From contig CAXIUP010000129.1 in assembly GCA_964035015.1 (NCBI GenBank), forward strand, positions 1-64,000: 64,000 nucleotides of DNA, in the 5' to 3' direction. Positions 42,053-53,655 of this stretch are shown here, piece by piece (the stretch's first letter is position 1; every line of letters begins with the position of its first letter). Under the pieces are notes generated by a model. It ran no database searches and was not told the origin of the DNA. It saw only the letters and a list, made by a program, of their open reading frames with translations. The stretch comes from Corallium rubrum. Taxonomy: Eukaryota > Cnidaria > Anthozoa > Scleralcyonacea > Coralliidae. Both the position numbers and the translations under genes were made by a program.

Positions 42053-42345
42053 CAATGTACACTAAGCGGGCAACAATTGAGAACTTATTGCCTGCTCGGG
42101 CAATACATTTGTCAATTGTTGCCCACTAGAACTTTGAACCCTTCGCGCCGGCGGTATCCTATAAGCAAAAACTTGTTTGGTACGAAAAAAGAATATTTAT
42201 AGGTCTTCAAAGCACGTGTGAAGATTAACTGGAGAAATGCATTGCAGTTCTTTTGTTTTGAGACTCATGTTTGTATTTGGTTGAAGCGAAATTACGGAGC
42301 CAGGCGAAATGTTTTGGTAAGTCTTTCAGTTTGTCTTTTGTGTAC
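42053..42345 (+). repeat. Dispersed repeat copy, matched at the right window edge
   Basis: Matches 63698-64000 over about 290 bp (GGGCAACAATTGAGAACTTA, GAACTTTGAACCCTTCGCG, GAAGATTAACTGGAGAAATG, GAGCCAGGCGAAATGTTTTG). It begins with a small hairpin (GGGCAACAATTGA ... TCAATTGTTGCCC). Both copies lie on the same strand. The match ends in GGTAAG, which could be a splice donor, so this may be a repeated exon or promoter region. Confidence 0.9.
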
Positions 42346-42925
42346 TTTCCCTTGATAAACGTCGAAATTTTTCAGCGAAACTCTAACTATATAAAAAAGC
42401 ACTTAATGTCGGATCGAGTCTCGATGTTTCTCGAGACATCGTCTCGGGAAACATTTTGACTCTCGGGAAAGCAAAACTAACTGTTTCCCTTTAATGTATT
42501 TATTATACAATACTGATACAATCTCGACTGTGATTGGCCAAACAACTACAGATAATTCTTGATATCTTGCCACCTACAAAATATCAAAAATTATCTGTAG
42601 CTATGACGCGCTGGCCAGAGGTTTGAACAAAACAAACATGGCGGCCGTCCTTAGGAGTGAAGATCAGAAGCGGATTAATCCGGCGGATTTGGCACGTTTT
42701 GTTGACGTTAAAACCACCAAGAAAAAACAAGCGAGCTACACATACAGCTCTTAGAGTTTAAAGCAGTGTTTGAAAGAGAAAATTGTATTTGAAAGCGAAA
42801 AAAGTTAGCGAACCTCGAAGTGAAGACGGTATGAATATTTACTATTTTTACCTAACTTTGTAAAAAACTTTCTAAAGGCTTCTACATTTATAATTGTATA
42901 ATAAAACAATTATTGAATTCGGTTA

Positions 42926-43037
42926 TCGCATGATATCAAGAATTATCAAGGCCGAGGTTTGTGCTATCCGCCTCAGCCTTCGACTTCGGCAGATAACACA
43001 AACCTCGGCCTTGATAATTCTTGATATCATGCACAAC
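42926..43037. mobile_element. Near-perfect palindrome (MITE-like)
   Basis: GCATGATATCAAGAATTATC with AAGGCCGAGGTTTGTG pairs with CACAAACCTCGGCCTT and GATAATTCTTGATATCATGC around a 20-bp loop. Related but degenerate sequence is seen at about 54690-54800. Confidence 0.85.
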
Positions 43038-43199
43038 CTCATCCAATAATTGTATAATGATTGCACTCGTACCAAAATTATGCAAAAATATTTGCATAAA
43101 ATGAGGATAATGAGCGCAATCAATAATTTCTTCTACACGTAGAATCTTGCGGTCAGACTTTTATTAATTTCACATCCAAATTTTGCCTAAATTCAACCA

Positions 43200-43291
43200 A
43201 GATTTAATGGATTGGTCGTTGGTCTATTGCCAACCCTGCAAACTTTCATGAAAATCGGTGCAATACGTTTTGAGATATCCTGGCGACAAAC

Positions 43292-43390
<99 letters not shown>

Positions 43391-43464
43391 AACAAACAAA
43401 CAAACAAACAAACAAACAAACAAACAAACAAACAAACAAACAAACAAACAAACAAACAAACAAA
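43200..43464. repeat. Microsatellite-associated repeat: conserved leader plus (CAGA)23(CAAA)20
   Basis: The leader ACCCTGCAAACTTTCATGAA, then AATCGGTGCAATACG and GAGATATCCTGGCGACAAAC, runs directly into CAGA units (43292-43384) and CAAA units (43385-43464). Such leader-plus-tetranucleotide modules are familiar from marine invertebrate genomes, where they look like transposon ends. On the minus strand the block order is TTTG then TCTG, as at 36.9 kb. Confidence 0.85.
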
Positions 43465-44493
43465 AACTAACTAACTAATAAACAGAATAACAGACAGAAA
43501 TAAAGAGGTAAAAACATAACTTCCTAGCTGGCGGAGGTAGTAAACAAAATCAGCGAGGATAGGAAACATGTGCTCGCTAGCATGAAAGTTCGCGATCAAC
43601 TGAGTTAGTCACTCTCAAACAAAATGTTCTATATGGCCTTTAGACTTCTCTTCAAAAATGTCAGACTTTCATTTTCCAACCGCATTTTCGATCTCATCTT
43701 CAGAGTATTAAAGCTTCACGTCTCTTGCTTTAGCGTAGGGAAAACGTTCCAGGTAAAAATGGCACGCGTAACAAGGTCCGAGCACGGATAAAATTTGTAC
43801 GGGTAACAATATAGCCGAGCAGTACCAAAAAATCAAGCGTAGTGTAAGTGGGCCTTCACTGGGGCAATTGGTGCAAAGCAAGCTGAATATTTTTTTTAAT
43901 AAACCGCACTTAAACCCACATCTGAGAATTTCAAAATTCTTCTGTGTCAAAGATAAAAGTGCTAAAACAGTCAGTTTTGTTCTAAGCAAAAAGCCCACCA
44001 GATGACAGCCATTTTGCCAAAAAGTAAAGGCACAAACCCAACTCCCATGATGCACTGCTAGAATGGGAATTGTCCATTGCCTACCAAAAAATTATTGGCC
44101 AATCAGAAGGCATGGCGTTCATGGCATCAGACTTGATAAACCCTCATTATAATAAAATTTATTAGTCACAAGCAGTATGATACTAATTACTTACATCAAC
44201 CAGGATTAATTGTAAGGAACAATTGTTATGGTGTTCAACCACTACCTGTGGTTTCAAAATACACTGTACATCGACAGTATTACACAAAATGCACTTACTT
44301 CTGGTAAACTAGACAGAACCACCTTCCTCCTAGAGTTCATCCCTTGATGAGTAAAATCATATGGCATTAGCCAGAGTAAAATATTAAAAGGCCACCATGG
44401 TAGGGAAAGAGTTAACCCTTTCACTACTAGAGTTCATGCCTTGGTGAGTAATCTCAATACATGTACTAAGAGCCCACCACCATAGGGAAAGGG

Positions 44494-45930
44494 TTAATGA
44501 AGTTCAGTCATGTGCTTTACCAATGCACTAGCTAAATCAAATGTGACATCACATTTCAAACATATGTACTGCATCCCATTTGGTTCTGTGGCTTCAAGTT
44601 CATGGGTCAACAAATGTCGATCAAATGCTTTACAATCAAGATTCATGTTACAGTAATTACACTTGAAACTTTTTCCTGTGTTATGTGTCTTTTGATGATT
44701 TACAAAACTAGAATGATGGGGAAACACTTTGTCACAGATATCACAAGTGTAAGGTTTCTTTCGAGTGTGTGTTCTTTTATGATATTGTAAGTTACCTGAC
44801 TGGGAAAATGTCTTGTCACACATATCACACTTGAATTGTTTCTTGCCATGTGTTTTTCTATGACTTTGGAGGTTAAATAAATGAGAAAATGTTTTTTTAC
44901 AGACATCACATTTGAATAGTTTCTTTCCAGTATGTGTTCTTTTATGATATTGCAGGGTAGCTAAACGAGCAAATGTTCTGGCACAGAAATCACATTTGAA
45001 ATGCTTGTCTCCAGTATGTGTTCTTTTATGATATAGTAAGCCACTTGACTGGGAAAATGCCTTCTTACAGACATCACATTTGTAAGGTTTCTCTCCAGTA
45101 TGTGCTCTTTTATGATATAGTAAGTCACTTGACTGGAAAAATGTCTTCTTACAGACATCACATTTGAATGGTTTCTCTCCAGTATGTGTTCTTTTATGAT
45201 ATAGTAAGTTACTTGAGTGGGAAAATGTCTTCTTACAGACATCACATTTGAATGGTTTCTCTCCTGTATGTGTTCTTTTATGATGTTGCAGGGTAGCTAA
45301 ACGAGCAAACATTTTGGTACAGAAATCACATTTGAAAGGTTTCTCTCCAGTATGTGTTTTTTTATGAGATCGTAAGTTACTTGACTGGGAAAATGTCCTC
45401 TTACAGACATCACATTTGAATGGTTTCTCTCCAGTATGTGTTCGTTTATGATGTATTAAAGTACTTGAATGGGAAAATGTCTTGTCACATACATCACATT
45501 TGAAAGGTTTCTCTCCAGTATGCGTTCTTTTATGAGCTATTAAGATGCCTAAATAAGAAAATGTCTTCTTACAGACATCACATTTGAAAGGTTTCTCTCC
45601 AGTATGTCTTCTTTTATGACATACTAAGCTACTTGAGTGGGAAAATGTTTTCTGACAGACATCACATTTGAATGGTTTCTCTCCGGTATGTGTTCTTTTA
45701 TGATATAGTAAGCGACTTGAATAAGTAAAAGTCTTCTCACAGACATCACATTTGAATGGTTTCTCTTCAGAATGTAATACCATATGACGCCTTAAACTTG
45801 CTAAACTGCCAAATGTCTTGGTGCAGGCTCGACACCTATGAGACTTTTTTCCATTCATGCTAGAACTCCTTTTCGTCAAGTCAGAATTTTTACTCATTGC
45901 AGATCCTTCACGTTTCATACAGCTCTTCAT
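44494..45930 (-). CDS. C2H2 zinc-finger protein with 16 fingers
   Basis: The 478-aa intronless ORF has a short basic N-terminus (about 30 aa) and then 16 successive C2H2 units, most of the form FKCDVCKKTFSHSSNLLYHKRTH, joined by TGEKP linkers, the classical layout for sequence-specific DNA binding. Fingers 15 and 16 are less regular (FKCNYCNMNLDCKAF, YICLKCDVTF). No KRAB, BTB or SCAN domain is visible. The ATG at 45930 is the first Met of an uninterrupted frame. This is the clearest intact host-type gene in the window, although a retrocopy is possible because there is no intron in the ORF. Confidence 0.9.
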   Translation of the reverse strand: MKSCMKREGSAMSKNSDLTKRSSSMNGKKSHRCRACTKTFGSLASLRRHMVLHSEEKPFKCDVCEKTFTYSSRLLYHKRTHTGEKPFKCDVCQKTFSHSSSLVCHKRRHTGEKPFKCDVCKKTFSYLGILIAHKRTHTGEKPFKCDVCDKTFSHSSTLIHHKRTHTGEKPFKCDVCKRTFSQSSNLRSHKKTHTGEKPFKCDFCTKMFARLATLQHHKRTHTGEKPFKCDVCKKTFSHSSNLLYHKRTHTGEKPFKCDVCKKTFFQSSDLLYHKRAHTGEKPYKCDVCKKAFSQSSGLLYHKRTHTGDKHFKCDFCARTFARLATLQYHKRTHTGKKLFKCDVCKKTFSHLFNLQSHRKTHGKKQFKCDMCDKTFSQSGNLQYHKRTHTRKKPYTCDICDKVFPHHSSFVNHQKTHNTGKSFKCNYCNMNLDCKAFDRHLLTHELEATEPNGMQYICLKCDVTFDLASALVKHMTELH

Positions 45931-46229
45931 CCAATATCAACTCTCCACACACCTCCTTTTGATTTCCAACTAAATATATCAAAAATATATCAAATATAAA
46001 TTTCCAGCAGCTCAAAACTAAAAATATGCTGAAGATTAAAGATTTGAGCCTGCGTCCAACTGAGCTGCGTGACACAAAAGGAAAACGCTGTGACTACTTC
46101 ATTTAAGGTATACATAATAGTTTAGCTTTAGGAAAATATGAAAAACAAACAAAATTGAAGAAAAAAGGCCCTGTAGCGAAAAAATTAATATGGAAACAAA
46201 AGTTAATATGTTGGAAATAAGATTAATAA

Positions 46230-46293
<64 letters not shown>

Positions 46294-46769
46294 GAGTGTC
46301 TCCGCTGCTGTTTCTAATTTTGTAATATTCTTGCAGTTCGTAAATCCGTTATTTTCTTCGTCTAGTTTATGGGCCCGCAGTAATTGGCAAATATGCAGTT
46401 GCGGTTACCCTGCCACTTTTAGATACTTTTTATGTACTTTGAAATGAGATTACCTAATATATATGTGTATGTAAAAGCTAGTGGCAAAGCTTAATAAATA
46501 AATAAATATATATATATATATATTTAGTAGAAATTTACTAGTATTCTATTGCAAATGCTGCAATCTGATTGGCTACTCTACTCGATATCTATTCGTCAAT
46601 AGATAACGAGTAGCAAATTGAGTACCAGTACTCGCGCGGCCATGCAGTAAAACAACATGGAGGACATGAGGAGTGACAGATTGTTTTGCCTTGGTTTCCG
46701 CACAGAAACAATGGTTATGCTTCGTTTTTTGAAATAATTTGGAAGAACTAAGGTACACAAGTTAGTTTC

Positions 46770-46882
46770 TACTAAAACAATTAGATTATTCGCTCTCAAT
46801 TTCTATGAGATGATAGTTGACTCGAGCTCCGCTCTCGTCAACTATTCACTCATAGAAATTTCGAGCTCATAATCTAATTAAT
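46770..46882. mobile_element. Palindromic MITE-like sequence
   Basis: AATTAGATTATTCGCTCTCAATTTCTATGAG-type left arm (given here in part) pairs with CTCATAGAAATTTCGAGCTC and ATAATCTAATTAATT; centre GACTCGAGCTCCGCTCTCGTC. Confidence 0.75.
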
Positions 46883-47023
46883 TGTTAAATATATATATAT
46901 ATGTTCGCTTACCTCAAAAGTCTGCTGCAGGCTGTTTCATCTAAAAAAGAATCTTCAAATCTATATTTGCTCTAACTATATGTTATCGAGCACTCTTTGC
47001 GTTTCGTAGACCAAAACCCACAC

Positions 47024-47098
<75 letters not shown>

Positions 47099-47239
47099 AA
47101 ATAAGGTGCCCTCTACGCACGCTCTGATTGGTTGGGCTCCGTGCATTTATAAGAGAACAGAGATCATGAATGACGTAGAATGGCGTCAGCTGGCCGGAAA
47201 AGCAAGCCAAAATCTCTCTTATTTTCCTTATTAAGCCTC

Positions 47240-47440
47240 TTCTTATTTTATAAAACAAATAAAACATACCGCTCCTGTGCATATGTACTCTTATAAAAGT
47301 ACGTTTGACGTCATTTGAACACGAAAGAAGTGTAAAGGCACTCGGGTATCGACTCGTGCCTCTACTCAACTTCTTTTGTGTTCAAATGACGTCAAACGAA
47401 CTTTATAAGAGTACATACGCACGGAGCTTTATGTTTTATT
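47240..47440. mobile_element. Palindromic MITE-like sequence next to TA array
   Basis: ACAAATAAAACATA, CATATGTACTCTTATAAAAG and GTTTGACGTCATTTGAACAC pair with GTGTTCAAATGACGTCAAAC, CTTTATAAGAGTACATACG and TATGTTTTATTTGT. The loop is about 40 bp. It ends at a (TA)n tract. Confidence 0.8.
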
Positions 47441-47442
47441 TG

Positions 47443-47500
<58 letters not shown>

Positions 47501-47563
47501 TTGGTTAAAAATGGTTTATTACTTGGGCTACTGTGGTAGGCCGAGTCCAGGTTTCGGCTTTGT

Positions 47564-47656
47564 TTTTTTTTTTTGTTTTTTTGTTTGTTTGTTTGTTTGT
47601 GTTTGTTTTTGGGTTTTTTTTTGGGTTTTTTTTTTTTTGGGGGGGGGGGGGGGGGG
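47564..47656. repeat. T/G homopolymer-rich tract ending in a G17 run
   Basis: T12, (GTTT)n, T9-10 and then 17 consecutive G. Reading frames through it are meaningless. Confidence 0.95.
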
Positions 47657-48888
47657 TCCACAAAATTGCATTATTGCATCATCCCGTCAGGCATTGCGTG
47701 TTGCTGACAAGGTTTGTCCATGAAAACAGAATAGACGAATTTATTACAGACGCGAAAAAATGCGCGCCGTGTTAACATCAGTACCTATGAAGTTTGACTT
47801 GAGCACTAGAAACACAACAAAGGGCCACAATACGTCAAAGAACATATACGTACTGTTTACCTAGTAACGGCTTTCTCCTTGTTTGAATAGCTTTACCTTT
47901 TGCCAGTGACTGAGTTATAGTTGATCAGTATAAAGGCTTACATGTGTTTACAACTGAACACGCAACCGCCGCGCGGAGAAAAGACCCTGGTATATCATGG
48001 TCACGTGACTACCAAAATCTGGTTGTGACAAATTTTGTTTGGACCGGGGTGGGGTAGAGAGGATTTAAAGCTTCTTGCCTGAAAGATTTTACCGTTTGAG
48101 GAAATACTTCGTACTTCGATCTAGGATTCAAGAGTTCAGCGCTAAGTGGGTACAATGTATATGGCTATGATTTCTGATTTAATATGTTCACAGGAAACGG
48201 GTGACGTACGAGCGACTGACGGCGAAGAAAAGCGAAAAGCAATGACGGCAGGTGGTAAATATTTTTCCCGTTTTAAATTCGGATTCCTTATCTAGCTGCT
48301 CAGGGTTTTTTGCTATAATGCTATCCTTACACACACTATACTTGTTTTGATGTGAATACTACGCAACTTATCGAAGTGTGGAGCGGAGAGAAAGCTAGTC
48401 TGATACTGTTTACACTGCGTCGTTTAACCCACTTGAGAAACTGATTTGTCTCGCACAGGACTAGGCAAATGTTTGATATAAACAAGTGAAATCTACAAAG
48501 ATATTCAGTACTCAAACTTGAGGGCTGATCATTAATTTCACAGTAACGAAAAGTTATCGGCAACATACATCACACCAAATAAATCGTAAAAAATACAAAG
48601 CGCTGAGATATTTTCCTCGGGGTTGTTTATTCAAATTAAAACTTCAGACTGCCGTCTGGGTAAATGTCGACGATCGTCGGTCCGAATGCTTCGAATTTCT
48701 CTCTGCTCTACACCTCGGTAATTTACGTATAGTATTCACATCAAAACAAGTTGTGTATAAGAATAAGCATTATAGTCGAAATCTTGAGCCGCTAGAGAAG
48801 GAATAACTTAGGTGAATTTGAAATGGTGAATTATTTACCGTCTGCGATCTGCTTCTTTGCTTCGCTTCTCTGCGGCGCGAGTCTCTTC

Positions 48889-49065
48889 TGTAAAGTTATG
48901 TTAACTTTGGTTATAGAAAAGGTTTATTATGTTCACTAAATAGCTTGTTGTACAATCCAGACCAAGCTCGAACACCCGGTCCTAAATCCCCCCCACACAC
49001 TTTTAGCACATGGCTTTCCGGTCCTTTGATTGGCTTTATAGTAGCCAATCAGCAGTATCGTTACA
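48889..49065 (-). repeat. Candidate 3' LTR of the second Gypsy element
   Basis: On the minus strand the segment starts TGTAACGATACTG directly after a purine tract (AAGGAAAGAAAGG) and ends AACTTTACA, with an AATAAA signal inside. It lies downstream of the integrase ORF as a 3' LTR should. The 5' LTR is not in view, so the boundaries are not proven. Confidence 0.6.
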
Positions 49066-49167
49066 CCTTTCTTTCCTTAAGAAACATGATATTTGAATAA
49101 AATATGAACTGACTGCTTGTTGTCCTATCTGAGCGTGTCCGTATATCTCTAGTTAGTTAGCTTATAT

Positions 49168-50309
49168 CTACTTTAGAATAAAGTCCTTTAGATGACTGGG
49201 AAGCTTTACTGTACGCGCACTCCTTGTCTGTATCTCATGTTCGCTTGGATCATGCACTGTATCTGGTTGGATTACAGATCCTCTGGATGCATCTTCGCTT
49301 GGATCACGCACTGTATCTGGCTGGATTACAGATCCACTGCATGGATGTATCTTCTGCTGTATTAGCGCATGGCTGGGTTTGTTGTTCCTGGTTTGGGCGT
49401 TGTGACACTTGGCTGTGCCACTTAGGTGTGAATGCTTCTTCGATGTCTGACTTGTCAAATGGTTCTTTTGTCGCTCTTAGATGTCTTCGATTTCTTCTAT
49501 ATGCTTGGCCATTTTCTTTACGGACAATATAAGGACGGATGTCTACCTTATCTTCTACCTGGGCTTTGAACCATCGGTCGTGCTTGTCAGTTGATAAAGG
49601 GTGTACACGTACAGTATCACCCTTTTGGAGAGGAGAAAGATCCTTCGTACTGCGGTTGTGGTATTTCCTTTGCAGTTCTTTCCTGTTGAGCAACTTCGCT
49701 GGTACATTTGGCTGGGTTTCCGGTTTCAGTAACTGGGCTGTCGTTGGAAGTAGTGTTCTTGTTCTTCTACCAAGAAGTCGTTGCGCTGGAGAGCTGTCCA
49801 TGCCTTCGGACGGGGTATTACGCCAGTCTAGGAGCGTTAGGTAAAAGTCCTGTCCTGCGCTGATGGATTTCTTTAGGAGGTGTTTAGCTGTCTTCACGGC
49901 ATTCTCCACGCTGCCGTTACTTTGGGGATAGTTTGGTGAACTTGTCTTCAACTCAAAATCATTCTGTTCCGCAAACTCTTTGGATTCAAGAGAGTTGAAG
50001 GGCGGACCATTGTCACTGAATAACTTGTTTGGTATCCCCTGGTTCGAGAAGTGGCGTTTTAAATTCTTTATTAGCGCTTTCCCAGTCTTCTTCTCTAAGC
50101 GGTCCACTTCGAAGTATCCTGAATAGAAGTCTACGGTGCACAGGTAGTCTTTCCCATCCAGCATGAATATGTCGCAGGCGATTCTTTGCCACGGTCGATC
50201 TGGTACGTCATGGGTGATGAGAGGCTGCTTTTGTTGCTCTGCCGAGAAGGTGTTGCATATGTCACATTTCTGTATATACTCCGTCACGTCTTTGTTCATC
50301 CCAGGCCAA
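49168..50309 (-). pseudogene. Second Gypsy element: integrase, C-terminal part
   Basis: The frame from 50335 down to 49304 carries a zinc-finger end (CDICNTF), then the catalytic blocks ACDIFMLDGKDY (first Asp), FSDNGPPFNS (second Asp) and SNGSVENAVKT (Glu), and an SH3-like GDTVRVHP block. A second frame then continues to 49168 (SGSVIQPDTVRDPSE). A 57-bp tandem duplication at about 49240-49335 repeats this segment (GSVIQPDTV twice). Confidence 0.88.
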
Positions 50310-50311
50310 TA

Positions 50312-50736
50312 GACGACTTTCAGGCTCATGCGCAGTAGCAACTTTACTTCAAATTTTCATCGGAGGTAAAAACAACTGTTTTAGCTGGAAAGATCATATT
50401 AAAAATAGTAAAAGTGCAAAGTTTGAAATAAATCGGACAAATAGTGCGAAAGCTACGCTCTTCGGAAGTTTTGCTCTCCACTAGGGATTTAATAGGGATT
50501 TTGGCTTGGCGTGCAACTCCCGCCCGCCAAGCCAAAATCCCTATTAAATCACTAATAAATCCCTGTTGGAATGGTCAACTTTCCGCTTGTGAAACTTTTC
50601 CCATTTGTTAAGCAATTCGTTTCAAACTTTGCACTTCTACTATTTTCAATATGCTCGTTCCAGCTAAAACAGTTGTTTTTATCTCCGACGAAAATTTGAA
50701 TATTTGTTGCTACTGCGCATGATCGTGAAAGTCGTC
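50312..50736. mobile_element. 425-bp MITE with TA duplication inside the Gypsy integrase
   Basis: Terminal inverted repeats start GACGACTTTCA and share CATGCGCAGTAGCAAC and AAAACAACTGTTTTAGCTGG. TA flanks both ends (50310-50311, 50737-50738), as with Tc1/mariner-derived MITEs. Removing the insert and one TA brings the two integrase pieces into one frame, confirming the boundaries. A second palindrome (GGATTTAATAGGGATTTTGG / CCAAAATCCCTATTAAATC) sits at its centre. Confidence 0.93.
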
Positions 50737-51620
50737 TATACACAACTTCACGAGCTCGCCTTAGACATCCTTGCACCCCGACATGGGAGCTGTGCAGTCG
50801 TTCTTTGATCTTTTGTCGTAAATTCTGCGGAATGATGCACCTCTGCCCCTTGAACAGGATATCATCATGCACTGCGAATACTGTAGTACTGGCGGGCTTG
50901 CATGGGCACTGTAGAGTTACTATCTGGCCACCCTTCCAGAATGGTCTTCTTTACTACTTGTAGGGTTGGGTCTTTTAACGTTTCTTTCTGGATCTCCTCA
51001 AGTTGCTGCTTGGAGATTGCTAGATAATCAACCACGTGTATGCTCTCGACTTCTTCCTCGGCTTCAGATCTTTGGTTGTTGTGCAGGAATGCCCTCGATT
51101 GGGTGTCTGTCAGATACATCTCCTTGCCCGGTCGGTATTGGATCTCGGCGTCGTGCTGTTGCAAGCGGAGAAGGAGTCGCTGGAGGCGTTTAGGTGCTGA
51201 AGCCAGTGGCTTCTTTGCGATAGAGACTAGTGGTTTGTGGTCTGTCCACAGAGTTATTCTTCTGCCATAAGTGTAATAATGGTCATGTTCCAGGCCAAAG
51301 ACCTGAGCAAGAAGTTCCTTTTCGATCCGCGAATAGCGCTGTTCAGCAGTAGTTAGGGCTCGGCTTGCATACGATATTGGATGGTCTTCTTGCGTCAGCA
51401 CAAATCCGAGTCCTTGCGACGAGGCGTCTCCACAACCCTCGGTTGGCTTGCTTGAGTCAAAGTATTGCAGGAAAGGGGCTGTTGTCACAGCCGCTTTGAT
51501 TCTCTCGAAGGCTTCGTCGTGTTCATGGGTCCAATTCCACTGCGTCTCTTTGTGGGTTAGGCGTCTGATTGGTTCGCACATCTGCGAAAGACTTTCAAGG
51601 AACTTGGCTGGGTATTGCAA
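50737..51620 (-). pseudogene. Second Gypsy element: RT end, RNase H and integrase finger start
   Basis: The frame 51620-50865 shows the RT C-terminus (LSQMCEPIRRLTHKETQW), RNase H (GDASSQGLGFVLTQEDHPIS, RIEKELLAQVFGLEHDHYY, LWTDHKPLVSI) and a linker. The next frame (50872-50740) has the H2C2-type finger (LHSSHVGVQGCLRRAREVVY). The 5' part of the element ends abruptly at about 51620, where a host-like exon begins. Confidence 0.88.
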
Positions 51621-52593
51621 TTATGGCAAGACATTTCAAGGCCGTCCAGAAGGAGATGGCAAAACCAAAACCAAATTTAGATGTGGTCAATTGCTACTTG
51701 AATAAATAATTCAATGCCCAGCGAAATTGGCTGACAATGATTCCTGCAGAAGAGAGATGCAGGGAACTACTTGACACGTATCCTTGTTTTAAGAATCATG
51801 TCGAGGTAACTAAACATTTAAAGTGGATGTACTAGGTACTATTAGCAATAATTCATATAGGTTATAGCATGGTTTTGAGTGCAATTTGGATAAAACATGC
51901 ACAAATGAGTTTTTCAAAGACTATTACTGCTTGAACAGGCGAACCGAGGCCACGTATGCTTACAAACTAAATCAGTATTTCCAGTTAATTTTTCGCTTTT
52001 AACAAAAAATGAAAAGATCGACAGATCCTGTACCCTCATCTTAATTTGCTGCAAGTCTAAGAACTGTCAAAGACGATCAGTTAGTACAAATTTAGAAATG
52101 TATTAACTTTGTGTAAGTGGCCTCGGTTCGCCAGTTTTAGCAGTAAAATAGCACGAGTCCAAAGGATGAATGCTATTTGAGGTCTTTGAAAAACTCACAG
52201 TTGAGGAATAGTTTCTTGTATATTAATAACAAGTGAATCAGTATGTATGGTAATTAAATAACATTTTTCTGTCCCATAATTTATAGGTTATTGAAGAGGT
52301 CCGAAGAGTGCTGGGAGTGGATGAGAAAAAGCACTCCGCATTCATGATAGAGTGTATTGACCGACTGGGTGAAGAGGTTGAAATAATGGTTTATTTTGGC
52401 ATCCACAAGGGATTAAACCCTCCCAGGACCCCCAAAATAAGTAAGTTATTTGAAAACGTATATGTTGTGAAGTTAGGTTGATTGTGCGCAAAATCCCAAC
52501 AGAACGAAAGAAATCTTGCATGAACATTCTAAATCTCATTATACCCTAGCGTTTAATCTACCAATCAAATGAGTCTATTAGCATCACATGCAA

Positions 52594-52905
52594 GCCTAAT
52601 ATTTTACAATGTCGGACAGCTACATATTGGACAGCGAGTTTTAGTATGTTTATGTGAGTGTTTCTATCATTTTGTCTGGATTTTTTGCTCGATATAAAAA
52701 AATATTATTGGATTCACCTTCATCCAATATCACAAACTATTTAAGTCTCGAATTGCAATACTGTATTAGGCTCAACCATCAGTCTCACCCAACATTGAAT
52801 TCTCGACTTAAATATTTTGTGCTATTGGACTCATATGAATCCAATAAGTTATATTGTCCAATTACAATACGTACACTGTCCTAATCGTAAAATATTAAAT
52901 ATTAG
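52594..52905. mobile_element. MITE-like palindrome in the intron
   Basis: TAATATTTTACAATGTCGGACAG at the left pairs loosely with CTGTCCTAATCGTAAAATATTA at the right; TATTGGATTCACC / GAATCCAATA and AAGTCTCGAATT / AATTCTCGACTT pair inside. Confidence 0.65.
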
Positions 52906-53063
52906 ATGTGATTGGACACATTTAAATCATGGAGAAAATGCAAGGGTAGAATAAATTAGGAATATTCACACAAAAAAAAAATGATTTAAACCAATTTTAT
53001 TATAAAAGTAGCGTGCTGCGTAGGCAGTGTAGGAACAACAATCGAAATATAGTAAGGTTAGAT

Positions 53064-53359
53064 CATAGATAATGGAAGGGGAACTGGATAGGAAACTTCA
53101 AACGAGGTTAAAGAACCGGAAACGTTGTTTGCACAACTTGCTATGGTAATTACACACTTAAAAGCAGCTAATGCGCCTATTGCTGAAATTAGACAAAAGT
53201 GTAATATCACTTAAGTTCAGCAGTGTCTGATTTTAGCCATGTGGGACCATCCGTTAGGTGCATTGCCCGCTTATAAGCGTATAATTACCATAGCAAGTTG
53301 TGCAAACATCGTTTCCGGTTTCGTAAGTTTCCTATCCAGTTCCCCTTCCATTATCTATG
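53064..53359. mobile_element. 296-bp MITE inside the Penelope repeat arm
   Basis: Terminal inverted repeats CATAGATAATGGAAGGGGAA / TTCCCCTTCCATTATCTATG and a 7-bp duplication GTTAGAT at 53057-53063 and 53360-53366. The other repeat arm (about 54490-54510) is uninterrupted at this place, which shows the insertion is secondary. Confidence 0.92.
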
Positions 53360-53655
53360 GTTAGATATACTGCCGAAACAGAGAACGTCAGAGAGAAACG
53401 TAAAGAGTGTAAACAAACAACGAGCTTATATACGAAATGTAACCATGTGACCGAAAATAAGCCAATCAGATAAAAATGACAGTAACAAACTGATAATGAG
53501 ATGTGAAAAATTAGCCAATCAAATCAAAATAACAATAACAAATCGATAATGAGATGCGAAAGACATTTGCTATTCATACCGTCGATGAGCAAGGAGGGGG
53601 TGTGAAAAGGATGAGCGAGAGTAAAAATAGATAAATATATAAAGTGAAAACGCTG

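Larger units (their letters stand above)
39977..44490. other. Repeat-rich non-coding region
   Basis: No gene found. It holds two related blocks (about 40190-40500 and 41690-41995), a MITE-like cluster (41256-41420), a dispersed repeat copy (42053-42345), a palindrome (42926-43037) and a microsatellite-associated repeat (43200-43464), each listed separately. The 115-aa minus ORF at 43708-44055 has no recognisable content. Confidence 0.5.
45931..48888. other. Non-coding region with TA arrays and MITE-like palindromes
   Basis: (TA)n arrays lie at about 46232-46290, 47026-47093 and 47445-47497. MITE-like palindromes lie at 46770-46882 and 47240-47440. At 47564-47656 there is an extreme T/G tract with T12 and G17 runs. 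48000-48888 shows no supportable feature. Confidence 0.55.

Noticed and set aside
43708-44055. 115-aa minus-strand ORF with several Cys and hydrophobic segments
   Set aside because: No conserved motif, no good context, and composition compatible with chance.
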